Assembly (NCBI RefSeq): GCF_015674855.1
Contig: NZ_JADMLG010000020.1
Span: 58,542-122,541, forward strand
Direction of reading: 5' to 3'
DNA length: 64,000 nucleotides
Source: Nocardia bovistercoris
Lineage (GTDB): Bacteria; Actinomycetota; Actinomycetes; Mycobacteriales; Mycobacteriaceae
Part shown: piece after piece, positions 24,977-34,142 of the stretch
How the letters are laid out: each line of letters opens with the position of its first letter
Numbering within the stretch: the stretch's first letter is position 1
The notes under the pieces: generated by a model
Told to the model about the DNA's origin: nothing
Database searches by the model: none
Seen by the model: only the letters and a program-made list of their open reading frames with translations
Translations under genes and position numbers: made by a program

Positions 24977-26308
24977 ATGCAACCCGCCGATCGCCGATCC
25001 CATCTCCTGGTCGTCCTCGCGACCGTGGCGGCAGCGCTGCTCACATGCACCGCCACGTCCGCATCCGCCCGCCCCACACCCCCGGACCAACTCGCCCCGC
25101 TCGGCCCCGACTTTCTCTGGGGTATCGCGTCATCGGGCTACCAGTCCGAAGGGCATGCGCCCGACAGCAATTGGTCCCGATACATCGCGGCGGGCAAGAC
25201 CCCCGATCCGCTGCTCGACTCGGTCGACTTCCTCAACCGCTTCCGCTCGGACATCGCGCTGGCCGCGCAGTTGGGAATCAAGGTATACGGCACCGGCATC
25301 GAATGGGCCCGGCTGCAGCCTGCCCCCGGAGTGTGGGACGAGAACGGATTCCGGTTCTACGACGAAGTGATCGGCGCGATCAGAGCCGCGGGCATGCGCC
25401 CGATGATCTCCCTCGATCACTGGGTCTATCCCGGCTGGGAGGCCGACAGGGGCGGATGGGCCTCCCCGACCTTCGTACCGGACTGGCTCGCGAACGCGCA
25501 GCGGGTAGTCGACCGGTACGCGGGCGCGGACCCGCTGTGGACCACCTTCAACGAACCCGCGCTCAACGCCTACCTCGAGGTGAGTCACGGTGGCCTCTCC
25601 CCCACCGACGTGCCGATGATGCTCGACGGAATCGTCCGGGCACACCGCAGCATCTACGACTACATCCATCGGGTCCATCCCACCGCGATGGTCACCAGCA
25701 ATATCGCCTATCTCTCCGCTGTCGTCGACGTCGTCAACGATTGGCCGGTCGTCGACCGCATCGCCGACAAACTCGACTTCATCGGCATCGACTACTACTA
25801 CGGCCTGGCTCCCGACACACTGACCACCTCCACCGATTTCGCCGAGCCCTGGAAGAACTCCCTCCAGCCCGAAGGCATCTACTATGCCCTCCAACACTAT
25901 TCGCGCGCCTTCCCCGACAAGCCGCTCTACATCATGGAGAACGGCATGCCCACCGACAACGGCCTGCCGCGCTTCGACGGCTATACCCGCTCGGACAACC
26001 TGCGCGACAGCATCTACTGGATCCAGCGCGCGAAAGCCGACGGCATGAACGTCATGGGCTACGACTATTGGAGCATCACCGACAACTACGAATGGGGCAC
26101 CTACTCGGCCCGATTCGGCCTGTACACCGTCGACATCTTGAACGACCCCAGCCTCACCCGCCGCCCCACCGACGCCGTCGCCACCTACACCGACATCGTG
26201 CACGCGGGCGGCGTCCCGTCGAACTACCGCCCCACTCGACCCCCCACCCCGTGCTCCCTCGTAGACATCCCGACGAGCTGCACCGACCCTCTCACCGTCC
26301 CGAACTGA
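24977..26308 (+). CDS. Secreted family 1 glycoside hydrolase (beta-glucosidase type)
   Basis: Hydrolyses a beta-glycoside outside the cell. The 443-residue precursor begins with a signal peptide (basic MQPADRRSH, hydrophobic core, ASA cleavage near residue 31). The acid/base is Glu193 in TFNEP and the nucleophile Glu321 in YIMENG; DNYEWG near the end forms the aglycone side. The start ATG 24977 keeps the signal peptide intact. It stands alone between the catabolic cluster and the DosR island. The sugar is unknown; a glycolipid or glycosylated plant compound is possible. Confidence 0.9.
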   Translation: MQPADRRSHLLVVLATVAAALLTCTATSASARPTPPDQLAPLGPDFLWGIASSGYQSEGHAPDSNWSRYIAAGKTPDPLLDSVDFLNRFRSDIALAAQLGIKVYGTGIEWARLQPAPGVWDENGFRFYDEVIGAIRAAGMRPMISLDHWVYPGWEADRGGWASPTFVPDWLANAQRVVDRYAGADPLWTTFNEPALNAYLEVSHGGLSPTDVPMMLDGIVRAHRSIYDYIHRVHPTAMVTSNIAYLSAVVDVVNDWPVVDRIADKLDFIGIDYYYGLAPDTLTTSTDFAEPWKNSLQPEGIYYALQHYSRAFPDKPLYIMENGMPTDNGLPRFDGYTRSDNLRDSIYWIQRAKADGMNVMGYDYWSITDNYEWGTYSARFGLYTVDILNDPSLTRRPTDAVATYTDIVHAGGVPSNYRPTRPPTPCSLVDIPTSCTDPLTVPN

Positions 26309-26378
26309 GGCGCAGACCACGCTACGGACGGCACCGCCCCGCGAACACCCGAGGATTCCGCCGACCCGGTCCGATCAT

Positions 26379-26392
26379 GGGACAGAAGTCCC
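26379..26392. promoter_or_regulatory. DosR box upstream of the flavodoxin-USP operon
   Basis: GGGACAGAAGTCCC matches the core of the DosR consensus GGGACTWWAGTCCC at 12 of 14 positions with perfect outer arms. It lies about 100 bases upstream of the flavodoxin-like gene. Confidence 0.75.
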
Positions 26393-26489
26393 TCGGCGTA
26401 GGCCGGTTCGGCACTATGTCCCGCCCTCCGGCGAACCTACTGTCGAGATCATCAATTCCGCTTGATTATCGCGCCGACCGGAGGTCGCC

Positions 26490-27017
26490 ATGCGGGCACG
26501 TATCGTCTACGAATCGATGTTCGGCAATACCCGAGCCATCGCCGAGGCCATCGCGGACGGCTTGCGCGACCGCGGCGAAGTCGATGTCCTCGATGTGGTG
26601 ACCGCCGCGGAAGTGCCCGACGCACCCGTGGATCTGCTCGTGGTCGGCGGTCCCACCCATGCTTTCGGCCTCAGTCGTCCGCGCACGCGCGGTGATGCCG
26701 CCACCAAGACCGACAGTCCGGTCAGCGTGGACTTCGGCATGCGCGAATGGTTGGACGGAGTATCGATGCCGCCGCGAGGCACGCGCGCCGCGGCATTCGG
26801 CACCAAGGCCGCGACCCCCCGTTGGTTACCGGGCTCGGCCGCGCGCGGCGTGGGACGGCGACTGCGCCGTTCCGGGTACGAGCTGGCCGACGCACCGGTC
26901 GACTTCTTCGTCGGCGGCCTCGAGGGTCCGCTCGTCGCGGGCGAAGTGGAACGAGCGCGCGCTTGGGGGCGACGCCTGGCCCAGCAGGAGTCCGCGCGCC
27001 TGTCCCCCCGACAATGA
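26490..27017 (+). CDS. Flavodoxin-like protein
   Basis: A 175-residue FMN-binding protein. The phosphate loop SMFGNTRAIAEAI lies at residues 9-21, and VVGGPTHAFGLSRPRT contacts the flavin. The start ATG 26490 has GGAGG upstream. A DosR box lies 100 bases upstream and a USP gene starts 77 bases downstream, so this is probably part of the hypoxia response, carrying low-potential electrons. Its partner is unknown. Confidence 0.88.
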   Translation: MRARIVYESMFGNTRAIAEAIADGLRDRGEVDVLDVVTAAEVPDAPVDLLVVGGPTHAFGLSRPRTRGDAATKTDSPVSVDFGMREWLDGVSMPPRGTRAAAFGTKAATPRWLPGSAARGVGRRLRRSGYELADAPVDFFVGGLEGPLVAGEVERARAWGRRLAQQESARLSPRQ

Positions 27018-27094
27018 CGCGGCGATTCGAACCATTCGAAGCGGCGCACGGCGTCGTCCATTCCGGCTGAACCCGACTCCGAAAGCGAAGTCTC

Positions 27095-27970
27095 ATGTCA
27101 TCGTCCAGTGTCAATCCCGCGGTGCTCGTCGGCACCGACGGCTCGGACTCCGCGAGCGACGCGGTGCGATGGGCCGCCGTCGCCGCCGCCCGTCACGGCG
27201 CGCCGCTGCGTATCGTGTGCGCGATCGACATCCCCGTCGAATACGGCCCCGGTGTCGCGCTCGGTCAGATCGACTACGAGAGTTACCGGCAGACCGCCGC
27301 GGCGAACGTGGCGGCCGCACGCGAATCGGCGGCTGCCGCCGCCGCGCCGATCCGTTCGATCGACATCGAGACCACCGTCGTGCAGGAGCACCCGATTCCC
27401 CTACTGCGTGACCTGTCCGAACACGCCCGTCTACTCGTGGTCGGCACGCACGGCCGCGGCGCCCTGCGTCGGTGGTTGCTCGGATCGGTGAGCACCTCCC
27501 TGACCCGGCAGGCGCACTGTCCGGTGGCGGTGATCCCGCCCGCGCGTGAGTTGGAACCGGATCGGAGCCACGGTCCGGTCGTAGTCGGCGTCGATGGCTC
27601 CCGCGGCAGCGAACTCGCGCTGGACGTCGCCTTCGACGAAGCCGCACGCCGGGATGCCGAACTCGTCGCGGTGCTCACCTGGTCGGAGTTCTATCGGTAC
27701 ATCCCCCGCGCGGAGATGCAGAACGAGGCCGAGGAGCTACTCGCCCGGACCACTGCGGGATACGCCGAGAAATACCCCGAGGTCGAGGTCCGCCGAGTGG
27801 TGGTCGAGGACAGTCCCGCCGAACGCATCCTCGCCGCCGCCGAACACGCGCAGCTGATCGTCGTGGGGAGCCACGGCCGCGGAGGATTCCCCGGAATGAC
27901 GCTCGGATCGGTCGGCAACGCGGTGCTCCATGCCGCCGAATGTCCCGTTGTCATCGCCCGGGGCAGATGA
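27095..27970 (+). CDS. Universal stress protein, tandem domains (USP 1)
   Basis: A 291-residue protein with two USP domains, residues 1-145 and about 150-291. Each has the ATP-binding signature; the second reads VVGSHGRGGFPGMTLGSVGN. Proteins of this two-domain type (Rv1996, Rv2005c, Rv2623) belong to the M. tuberculosis DosR regulon and bind ATP to slow growth in hypoxia. It follows the flavodoxin gene and probably shares its DosR-controlled promoter. A strong hairpin follows it. Confidence 0.92.
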   Translation: MSSSSVNPAVLVGTDGSDSASDAVRWAAVAAARHGAPLRIVCAIDIPVEYGPGVALGQIDYESYRQTAAANVAAARESAAAAAAPIRSIDIETTVVQEHPIPLLRDLSEHARLLVVGTHGRGALRRWLLGSVSTSLTRQAHCPVAVIPPARELEPDRSHGPVVVGVDGSRGSELALDVAFDEAARRDAELVAVLTWSEFYRYIPRAEMQNEAEELLARTTAGYAEKYPEVEVRRVVVEDSPAERILAAAEHAQLIVVGSHGRGGFPGMTLGSVGNAVLHAAECPVVIARGR

Positions 27971-28058
27971 CCAGCGCTGTCCGAGCGCCGACGGCATCTT
28001 CGAGATAGACATCGCCGGGGACAGACACTGCCCGGTGTGGAGAACGCGACCACGCAGA

Positions 28059-28093
28059 CGAAGTCCTGTCCCGCGCCAAGGGACAGGACTTCG
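28059..28093. terminator. Bidirectional hairpin between USP 1 and the WS/DGAT gene
   Basis: A perfect 14-bp stem (CGAAGTCCTGTCCC and its complement) with a 7-base loop lies between two convergent genes. The order GTCCC-loop-GGGAC is the reverse of a DosR box, so it is read as a terminator. Confidence 0.75.
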
Positions 28094-28117
28094 CGGTTGG
28101 TTCCGGTCGGCGCCGCA

Positions 28118-28157
28118 ACCGATACCTCAGGACTGGCACCGATACCTCAGGACTGGC
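28118..28157. repeat. Perfect 20-bp tandem duplication at the WS/DGAT 3' end
   Basis: ACCGATACCTCAGGACTGGC occurs twice head to tail (28118-28137 and 28138-28157). The stop codon of the WS/DGAT gene lies in the second copy. This is a recent slippage-type duplication and has not changed the protein before its stop. Confidence 0.85.
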
Positions 28158-29547
28158 GTGGACCACGGCGATGGCGATCGAATTCGTCCGAACGACCGCG
28201 CGGCTGATCGTCGGACAGGTCTCGCGCACACTTCAGCAGACGTGCGACGGCCCGTTCGATTTCCGTGGCGAACAGCTCGATGTCGGGTGTGGAGTCGTAG
28301 TCGCCGGTGATGCCGAAACGCAGCTGATCGTGATAGCTCAGGATTCCGATCCCGGTACGCAGCCGCAGGGCGATGGGGACATACGGCGAAATCTCGAGCA
28401 CCTCCCGTCCGCCGAAGAACAAACGTTTGTCGGGACCGGGCACATTGGTCGCCAGGCACGCCACGCCGTGTTGCGGAAAGTGCGACGCGAGACGCAAGGC
28501 CCAGGCCACCGAGACGAACGGCAGCAGTCCGGCCGCGGTGATGATCAAATCGGCGGCGCCCGCTTCGCCGCTCTTCTTGTGCGATGCCGTCTCCGCGTGT
28601 ACCGCGGCCAACTGCTCGACGGGATCGGCCGTAGCGACCGGCAGCACCGGGAGCATGATCGAAACCTTGTTGCCCAGACGGGAATCGGCGCCGGGCGAAC
28701 GAGTCGACACGGGTGCGAGAACGCGCACCTCCTCGGCGGTCGGATCCTCGCCCCGGTGTACCAGCAGCGCGCGGAAAGCCGCCGCGAGGGCGGCGAGGGC
28801 CACATCGTTGACCGTGGCGCCGAAGGCCGCGCCTATCTCCTTGACCTCGGTCAACGAGGCGCGCGCCGGCGCGTATCGACGTCGTCGTCCTATCGACCCG
28901 TTCAACGAGGTCGTCGGCGCGGGCCGGACGACATCGACCACCAGAGGCGCCGCCGCACGGACAGTGCCCAACAGCAAGCGCGGCACATCGACAGGCAGGC
29001 GCATCCCCTTGACGACCACATCCCGCACGTTCCACCCCGGGCGCGTCGAATGCCGCGACCTGCGGACGGCAGTTCCGTCCGGGTCGTCGCACAAGCGCTG
29101 GAACAGCGCGATGCCCGAGATTCCGTCGACCATGCTGTGATGGGCTTTGACGAGTATCGCCCAGCGGTCCGCGTCCAGCCGCTCCACGACCACGCACTGC
29201 CACAGCGGGTGATCTCGATCCAGTCGTTCCTCCATCGCGGTCGCGACCAGCTCGAACAGCGCCCGGTCGTCACAGGGCCGCGGCACCGCGGTCCATCGCA
29301 GGTGACGGGCCACGTCGAAGTCGGGATCGTCCTCCCACCGTGGGGCGGCCAGATCCCACGGCGTCCTGCGCACTCGCCTGCGCAACCGGGCGTCCGCCGC
29401 CACCCGCCGCGACAGTTCGACGGTGAACTCCGCCCGAGTCGGCGGCGCGCCCGCGATGATCGCGACGACTCCGATACCCGCGCTGACGTGCTGGTCGGCG
29501 TCCTCCAATTCGATGAATCCCGAATCGAGCAGCCGCAGTTCAGTCAT
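28147..29547 (-). CDS. Wax ester synthase/diacylglycerol acyltransferase (WS/DGAT)
   Basis: Transfers an acyl group from acyl-CoA to diacylglycerol or a fatty alcohol, making storage lipid. The 466-residue protein has the catalytic HHSMVDG at 136-142 and, in the second half, VPGPDKRLFFGG of the DUF1298 domain. The start ATG 29547 overlaps the DUF4389 gene by eight bases; a longer frame to 29604 would lie inside that gene. Tgs1 (Rv3130c) in M. tuberculosis is under DosR control, and the island context fits triacylglycerol storage during dormancy. Confidence 0.92.
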   Translation of the reverse strand: MTELRLLDSGFIELEDADQHVSAGIGVVAIIAGAPPTRAEFTVELSRRVAADARLRRRVRRTPWDLAAPRWEDDPDFDVARHLRWTAVPRPCDDRALFELVATAMEERLDRDHPLWQCVVVERLDADRWAILVKAHHSMVDGISGIALFQRLCDDPDGTAVRRSRHSTRPGWNVRDVVVKGMRLPVDVPRLLLGTVRAAAPLVVDVVRPAPTTSLNGSIGRRRRYAPARASLTEVKEIGAAFGATVNDVALAALAAAFRALLVHRGEDPTAEEVRVLAPVSTRSPGADSRLGNKVSIMLPVLPVATADPVEQLAAVHAETASHKKSGEAGAADLIITAAGLLPFVSVAWALRLASHFPQHGVACLATNVPGPDKRLFFGGREVLEISPYVPIALRLRTGIGILSYHDQLRFGITGDYDSTPDIELFATEIERAVARLLKCARDLSDDQPRGRSDEFDRHRRGPRQS

Positions 29548-30211
29548 CGCCGACCACCGGCTCCTTCGGGCCTTGGTCGAGCCGCAACGGCGGGTACTCG
29601 TCACGCATCAGTGCGGCGTAGGCGAGCACGCGATAGAACCAGCGATTGATCCCGAGCAGGAAATCGAACACCCCGCGCGGATAGGAAGCGGTGAACAGCA
29701 CCACAACGGCGGCGATGAGGACGAGTATGCCGAGCAACGGGATGATGTCGTCGCCTTCGCCGCTGGAGGCGACACTCACGCCGCCGCCGAGCATGGCCAT
29801 CACCACCAGGTAGTGCGGAATCGCCAGCAACCACCACTTGACCAGCACGAGCCCGCGCGACAGACGTTGCGGGTAGTCGACGTCGAAATCGGCGGGATAG
29901 TCGGTTCGGCGCAGCGTGAACGGCGGGTAGCGATCGGTGCCGAGTGCGGCGTAGGAATAGAATTGGACGCGCCAATTCCAGCGGATGACCCCCACGGTGA
30001 AGTCGAACAGGGCCCGCGGATACCTGCCGGTGAACAGGATCGCGAAGCCCGCGACCACCGTCGACACGGCGAAGCCGATCCAGAGGAACACCAAAACGAC
30101 GATGTGCGGAATGATCAGCACCCATTTCACCAGCCACAGCCAGCGCGACAGCGGTTCGTCCAGTTCACCCGTCAAGCGGACCGGATAGGGCGCATCGGAT
30201 CTCGTGTTCAC
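29540..30211 (-). CDS. DUF4389 membrane protein, two repeats
   Basis: A 223-residue integral membrane protein with two similar halves (residues 8-105 and 105-205). Each has LVKWxLLxIPH, two or three hydrophobic segments, and FTGRYPRALFDFTVGVIRWNWRV or FTASYPRGVFDFLLGINRWFYRV, which mark DUF4389. The biochemical role is unknown. Its end overlaps the WS/DGAT start, so the two are coupled and may work together on membrane or storage lipids. The divergent region upstream has two DosR-like boxes. Confidence 0.88.
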   Translation of the reverse strand: MNTRSDAPYPVRLTGELDEPLSRWLWLVKWVLIIPHIVVLVFLWIGFAVSTVVAGFAILFTGRYPRALFDFTVGVIRWNWRVQFYSYAALGTDRYPPFTLRRTDYPADFDVDYPQRLSRGLVLVKWWLLAIPHYLVVMAMLGGGVSVASSGEGDDIIPLLGILVLIAAVVVLFTASYPRGVFDFLLGINRWFYRVLAYAALMRDEYPPLRLDQGPKEPVVGDD

Positions 30212-30295
30212 GGGGCACTGCTCCTCTTCTCTGCGGTATCACGACGGTCGCACTCCAGCGGCAGGGACAGCAGGGGGCGTAAGTCACCGGATCGA

Positions 30296-30309
30296 AGGAC
30301 CGCTGTCCC
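30296..30309. promoter_or_regulatory. DosR-like box in the DUF4389/PAP2 divergent region
   Basis: AGGACCGCTGTCCC keeps the GGAC-N4-GTCC symmetry of a DosR box. It sits about 85 bases from the DUF4389 start and 180 from the PAP2 start. A weaker relative, AGGACCAAAGCCGG, lies at 30380-30393. Either could drive both directions. Confidence 0.5.
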
Positions 30310-30488
30310 GAGTGTCGACACCGTCGGGTGCGCGGGGTGACGTGCCGTGGCGACCTGGGGTCGATCGGCCCCCGGTTCGAGGACCAAAGCCGGCCGCGGG
30401 CATACGCTCGGAGTCCTTAACGTGAGGCGAAGACCCGGCAGAACCTCATCTGCGGGCGAGTGAGGCGCGCCGGTAGGAGTGAAGTGCC

Positions 30489-31160
30489 GTGTTCCCGAAT
30501 CGCCGCGGCGATACCATCCCGGATCCGCGAGGCCGTATCGCCCCACGGTCGACCATCACCCCGGCACTGCTCGTCGCGGGGGCGGTGGCCACCGTCACCA
30601 CCACTTGGGCCGCCGCGACCGGCGCGATCGACGCTGCCGACCGCATCGGCTTCCGGGCGATGAACACGTTGCCCGACAGTCTTTTCGGACCGATGTGGCT
30701 GCTCCAGACAACCGGCGTGCTCGCGGCGCCCGCCGTCGTGGCCGTGGTGGCGCTGCTGTTTCGCCGATATCGCCTCACGGCGGCCTCGATGCTGCTGATT
30801 CCGGCGAAGCTGATCCTCGAACGCGAGGTGCTCAAGGAGTTGGTGCACCGTCCGCGCCCCGCTGTCTCCATGCCGGACCCTGTGCTGCGCGATGTCGCGA
30901 CGACCGGGGATGCCTTTCCCTCCGGACACGCCGTGATCCTGTTCGGTATCGCTACCGTGCTGGCCGCCTATCTACCCACCCGAGGATGTGTCGTCGCCTT
31001 CGTCGTCGCGACCCTGGCGGCCTCGGCGCGGATCTACCTCGGTGCGCACACGCCGCTGGACGTACTCGGGGGCGCCGCGGCCGGTGTCCTGCTCGGCGCG
31101 GGGATCACCCTCGTCCTCGACCGCATTCCCGCGTTCGGATCACGAGGCGCGGGCTCATGA
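30489..31160 (+). CDS. PAP2-family lipid phosphatase
   Basis: A 223-residue membrane phosphatase for a lipid phosphate such as phosphatidate or an isoprenyl diphosphate. The three PAP2 motifs are present: KELVHRPRP, PSGH, and ARIYLGAHTPLD. Five or six hydrophobic helices are visible. The start GTG 30489 follows GGAG. Its stop overlaps the next gene's ATG, which itself opens with another PAP2 domain, so a pair of phosphatases is made together. Phosphatidate phosphatase activity would supply diacylglycerol to the neighbouring WS/DGAT, which is inference. Confidence 0.9.
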   Translation: MFPNRRGDTIPDPRGRIAPRSTITPALLVAGAVATVTTTWAAATGAIDAADRIGFRAMNTLPDSLFGPMWLLQTTGVLAAPAVVAVVALLFRRYRLTAASMLLIPAKLILEREVLKELVHRPRPAVSMPDPVLRDVATTGDAFPSGHAVILFGIATVLAAYLPTRGCVVAFVVATLAASARIYLGAHTPLDVLGGAAAGVLLGAGITLVLDRIPAFGSRGAGS

Positions 31161-33556
31161 GCGTCGATGTCGAGCCGAACGCGGCCGTAGCCGAGACACC
31201 GTCATCGAAGTCGGGCGGAGTCATCATGCAGCGCCATCCCGGTGACATCGTGCGCGTGGGGCTCGGCCTCGGGGCGTTGGCGGTGTCGACCGCGATCGCG
31301 CGCCATACGAGAGTGCCGCGATTGGAGGTGGACCTGTTCCACCTCATCAACGACCTGCCCGCGTGGGTCATGCCCGTGCTGTTCGTGATCATGCAGCTGG
31401 GTTCGTTCGGCGCGATCGTCGCCCTCTCGCTGGCGGCCGTGGCCGCGCGCAGGTTCCGAATGGCGCGCGATCTCGTCGCGGCGGGCACGCTCGCCTATCT
31501 GTCGGCCTTGGCGGTGAAGTCGTTCGTCGGCAGGGCCCGTCCCGACATGCTGTTGACCGACCTCAACCTGCGGACCCACCAGGGCGGCCTCGGATTCGTC
31601 TCCGGTCACGCCGCCGTGGCGGCGGCGCTGGCCGCGGCCGCCGCGCCGTGGCTGCCGCGGCCGTGGCGGCGAGTCGCCTGGGCGGCAGCGGCGGCGGTCG
31701 GCCTCGCCCGCGTCTTCGTCGGCGCCCACCTTGTCCTCGACATCTTCGGCGGCGCCGCGCTCGGTTGGACCATCGCGGCCGCGCTGCACCTGCTCTGGGG
31801 AGCCCCGGTGCGGCGGTGTGAAGCGCCTGCTCTGGCCGCGGCGCTACGTGCCGCAGGACTGCACCCGGTCGAGGTCACTCCGGTCCGCTTGGACGCGCGC
31901 GGTTCGCGCCCGTTCACCGTGACTACCGAAAATGGTTCGCATGCCTCGCTTTTCGTCAAGGTGATCGGGTACCACGAGCGCAATGCGGATCTGCTGTTCA
32001 AACTGTTCCGGCACCTGGTGTTCCGCGAGGTGGAGGACGAGTCACCGTTCGCGACGCCCAAGCAACAAGCCGAACACGAAGCTTTCATCGCCCTGCTGGC
32101 CCATCGGGTCGGGGTGCGCACACCACCGATCATCTCGGTGGGCATCGCCGAGAACGGCGACGCGTGGCTGGCCGAGGCCCGAGTACCCGGCCACGACTTG
32201 GCCCGATCGGTCGCCGAACCGATTTCCGACGACACGCTCGATGCCGTGTGGTGTCAGGTCGCGCTGCTGCGCGCGGCCCGGATAGCGCACCGTGATCTGC
32301 GCTTGGCCAATGTCCTGCTCGATGATCGAGGTGACCCCTGGATCATCGACTTCGGGTTCGCCGAGACCGGCGCCTCCCAACACCGTCTCGACGCCGATGT
32401 CGCCGAACTCCTGGTATCGACGAGCCTGCGGGTCGGAGCCCGGCGCAGCGTGGACTCGGCGCTGCGAGTACTCGGCCGTGACGCGTTGCTCGGCGCGGGA
32501 CCGCAGCTACAGCCCGCGGCGCTCGCCTCGGCCACCCGCAGCGCCGCTCGGCACCGCCACGGCCTGATCGACGAGGTGCGCCGGGCGGTGGCCGAGGCGA
32601 CCGACACCCGGCTGTCACCACCTGAGGAGATGATGCGATTCCGGTGGCGCACGCTCGCCTGGATCGTGGCGACCGTTTTCGCGACCTATGTCCTGCTGCC
32701 CCAGGTGGGTCAGCTGGGACGCACGATCGCCGCCTTGGACGACGCGCGATGGCAGTGGCTGCTCGGCGCGGCCGCGATGTCGGCGCTGACCTATATCGCG
32801 GCGGGCGTGGCGGTGCTCGGGGTCAGCCCGCGCCCGCTCGCCCTCGGCCGCACGGTCGCGGTGCAGTTGGCGACGTCGTTCGCCAATCGGCTGGCGCCTT
32901 ACGGGCTGGGCGGCACCGCCGTGAACGAACGCTACTTGGAACGTTCGGGCGTTCCCCGCGCCACTTCGGTCGCGGCGGTGGCGGTCATCGCGGCGTCCGG
33001 CGTGACGCTACATCTGCTCCAGTTGCTCGGAGCCGGTATCTGGCTCGGGCGATCGCGCGAATTCCTGGACTCCGCGCTGCCCTCGGGCTGGGTGCTGCTC
33101 ATCGGATTCGTGGTGGCGATGACGGTGATCGGCATCGCGGTCGCCCTGCTCGTCCACCGCCCCGACTGGTTGGCCGAGGTCCGCAGCGCCGCGGGGTCCA
33201 TGACGCGGGTGCTGCGCTCCCCGCGGTCCGCGGCACTGCTGATCACCGGTCAAGTCGGGGCGAACGTCGCCTACATCGCGGCGCTGGGATTCTCGATCCA
33301 CGCCTTCGGCGGTGCGCCGTCCGCGGCCCTGCTGGCCGTGGTGTACCTGGGTGGTTCCGCCCTGGGCGCGGCGAGTCCGACACCGGCGGGGCTCGGCGTC
33401 GTCGAGGCGTCCCTCGTCGCGGGCCTGCTGGTCGGCGGCGTGCCGGACGGTCCCGCGGTGGCAGGCGTCCTGGCGTATCGACTGGTCACCTTCTGGTTGC
33501 CCGCCGCGATCGGATACTTCGCCTTCAGGTCGCTCGAACGTCGACACCTGTTGTGA
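31157..33556 (+). CDS. PAP2 phosphatase - protein kinase-like - UPF0104 membrane fusion
   Basis: A 799-residue three-part protein. Residues 30-215 are a PAP2 phosphatase with KSFVGRARP (121-129), SGH (149-151) and ARVFVGAHLVLD. Residues about 230-480 are a kinase-like domain with FVKV (Lys268), HRDLRLAN (378-385) and DFG (398-400), so key catalytic residues are kept. Residues 495-799 are a multi-helix UPF0104/lysylphosphatidylglycerol flippase-like domain with a PTPAGLGVVEA motif. The start ATG 31157 overlaps the upstream PAP2 stop (ATGA). It probably processes and moves a lipid across the membrane, perhaps under phosphorylation control. The substrate is unknown. Confidence 0.88.
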   Translation: MSVDVEPNAAVAETPSSKSGGVIMQRHPGDIVRVGLGLGALAVSTAIARHTRVPRLEVDLFHLINDLPAWVMPVLFVIMQLGSFGAIVALSLAAVAARRFRMARDLVAAGTLAYLSALAVKSFVGRARPDMLLTDLNLRTHQGGLGFVSGHAAVAAALAAAAAPWLPRPWRRVAWAAAAAVGLARVFVGAHLVLDIFGGAALGWTIAAALHLLWGAPVRRCEAPALAAALRAAGLHPVEVTPVRLDARGSRPFTVTTENGSHASLFVKVIGYHERNADLLFKLFRHLVFREVEDESPFATPKQQAEHEAFIALLAHRVGVRTPPIISVGIAENGDAWLAEARVPGHDLARSVAEPISDDTLDAVWCQVALLRAARIAHRDLRLANVLLDDRGDPWIIDFGFAETGASQHRLDADVAELLVSTSLRVGARRSVDSALRVLGRDALLGAGPQLQPAALASATRSAARHRHGLIDEVRRAVAEATDTRLSPPEEMMRFRWRTLAWIVATVFATYVLLPQVGQLGRTIAALDDARWQWLLGAAAMSALTYIAAGVAVLGVSPRPLALGRTVAVQLATSFANRLAPYGLGGTAVNERYLERSGVPRATSVAAVAVIAASGVTLHLLQLLGAGIWLGRSREFLDSALPSGWVLLIGFVVAMTVIGIAVALLVHRPDWLAEVRSAAGSMTRVLRSPRSAALLITGQVGANVAYIAALGFSIHAFGGAPSAALLAVVYLGGSALGAASPTPAGLGVVEASLVAGLLVGGVPDGPAVAGVLAYRLVTFWLPAAIGYFAFRSLERRHLL

Positions 33557-33672
33557 GCGCTCGCCGGGCCCGGTCACTGGTCGACGCGCACTGTGACCTT
33601 CTGCCCTGCCGATCGCGTCGAAGCGGGCCGATGATGAGCCCAGTGACTTCTCCATCGGAAAGGACTCTCGAG

Positions 33673-34116
33673 ATGACCACTGTGCGGACCATCATGCGAT
33701 CCGACGTCCAATGCATCAATGTCAGGGACACCATGAAGGTGGCGGCCGAGCAGATGCGCCGATTCGATGTCGGCGCCTTGCCGATCTGCGACGGCGAAGG
33801 CCGCCCCGTCGGGATCGTCACCGATCGCGACATCGTCGTCCGGGTGGTCGGACGCGGCGCCGACCCGAGCACGACGACGGCGGGTGAGCTGGCCCAGGGG
33901 GGCGAGGACCTGCATACCGTCGACGCGGCCACAGACATCGACGACGCGCTTGTTCTCATGGAACAGCGCCGGATCAGGCGGCTACCGGTGACCGAGGACG
34001 GCGTGCTGGTCGGGATCATCACCGAAGCCGACATCGCCCGGAATCTGTCGGAGAACACGGTCGGTGAATTCGTCGGGGCGGTGTGCGCCGCCGACCTGCC
34101 CGCCCGCAGCGGGTAG
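33673..34116 (+). CDS. Two-CBS-domain protein (Hrp1-like)
   Basis: A 147-residue protein of two CBS domains (residues 5-65 and 75-135), each with the GIVTDRDI or GIITEADI nucleotide-site signature. Hypoxic response protein 1 of M. tuberculosis (Rv2626c), a DosR regulon member, has the same layout and starts similarly. The start ATG 33673 follows GGAAAGGA. It probably senses adenine nucleotides or acts as a signal; no enzyme domain is present. It lies 116 bases after the large fusion gene. Confidence 0.9.
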   Translation: MTTVRTIMRSDVQCINVRDTMKVAAEQMRRFDVGALPICDGEGRPVGIVTDRDIVVRVVGRGADPSTTTAGELAQGGEDLHTVDAATDIDDALVLMEQRRIRRLPVTEDGVLVGIITEADIARNLSENTVGEFVGAVCAADLPARSG

Positions 34117-34142
34117 GACGCCTCGGCCGAGGTTCCGATGTC

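Noticed and set aside
28059..28093. GTCCC...GGGAC hairpin as a DosR box
   Set aside because: The arms are in the wrong order and the 14-bp perfect stem lies between convergent genes, so it is a terminator.
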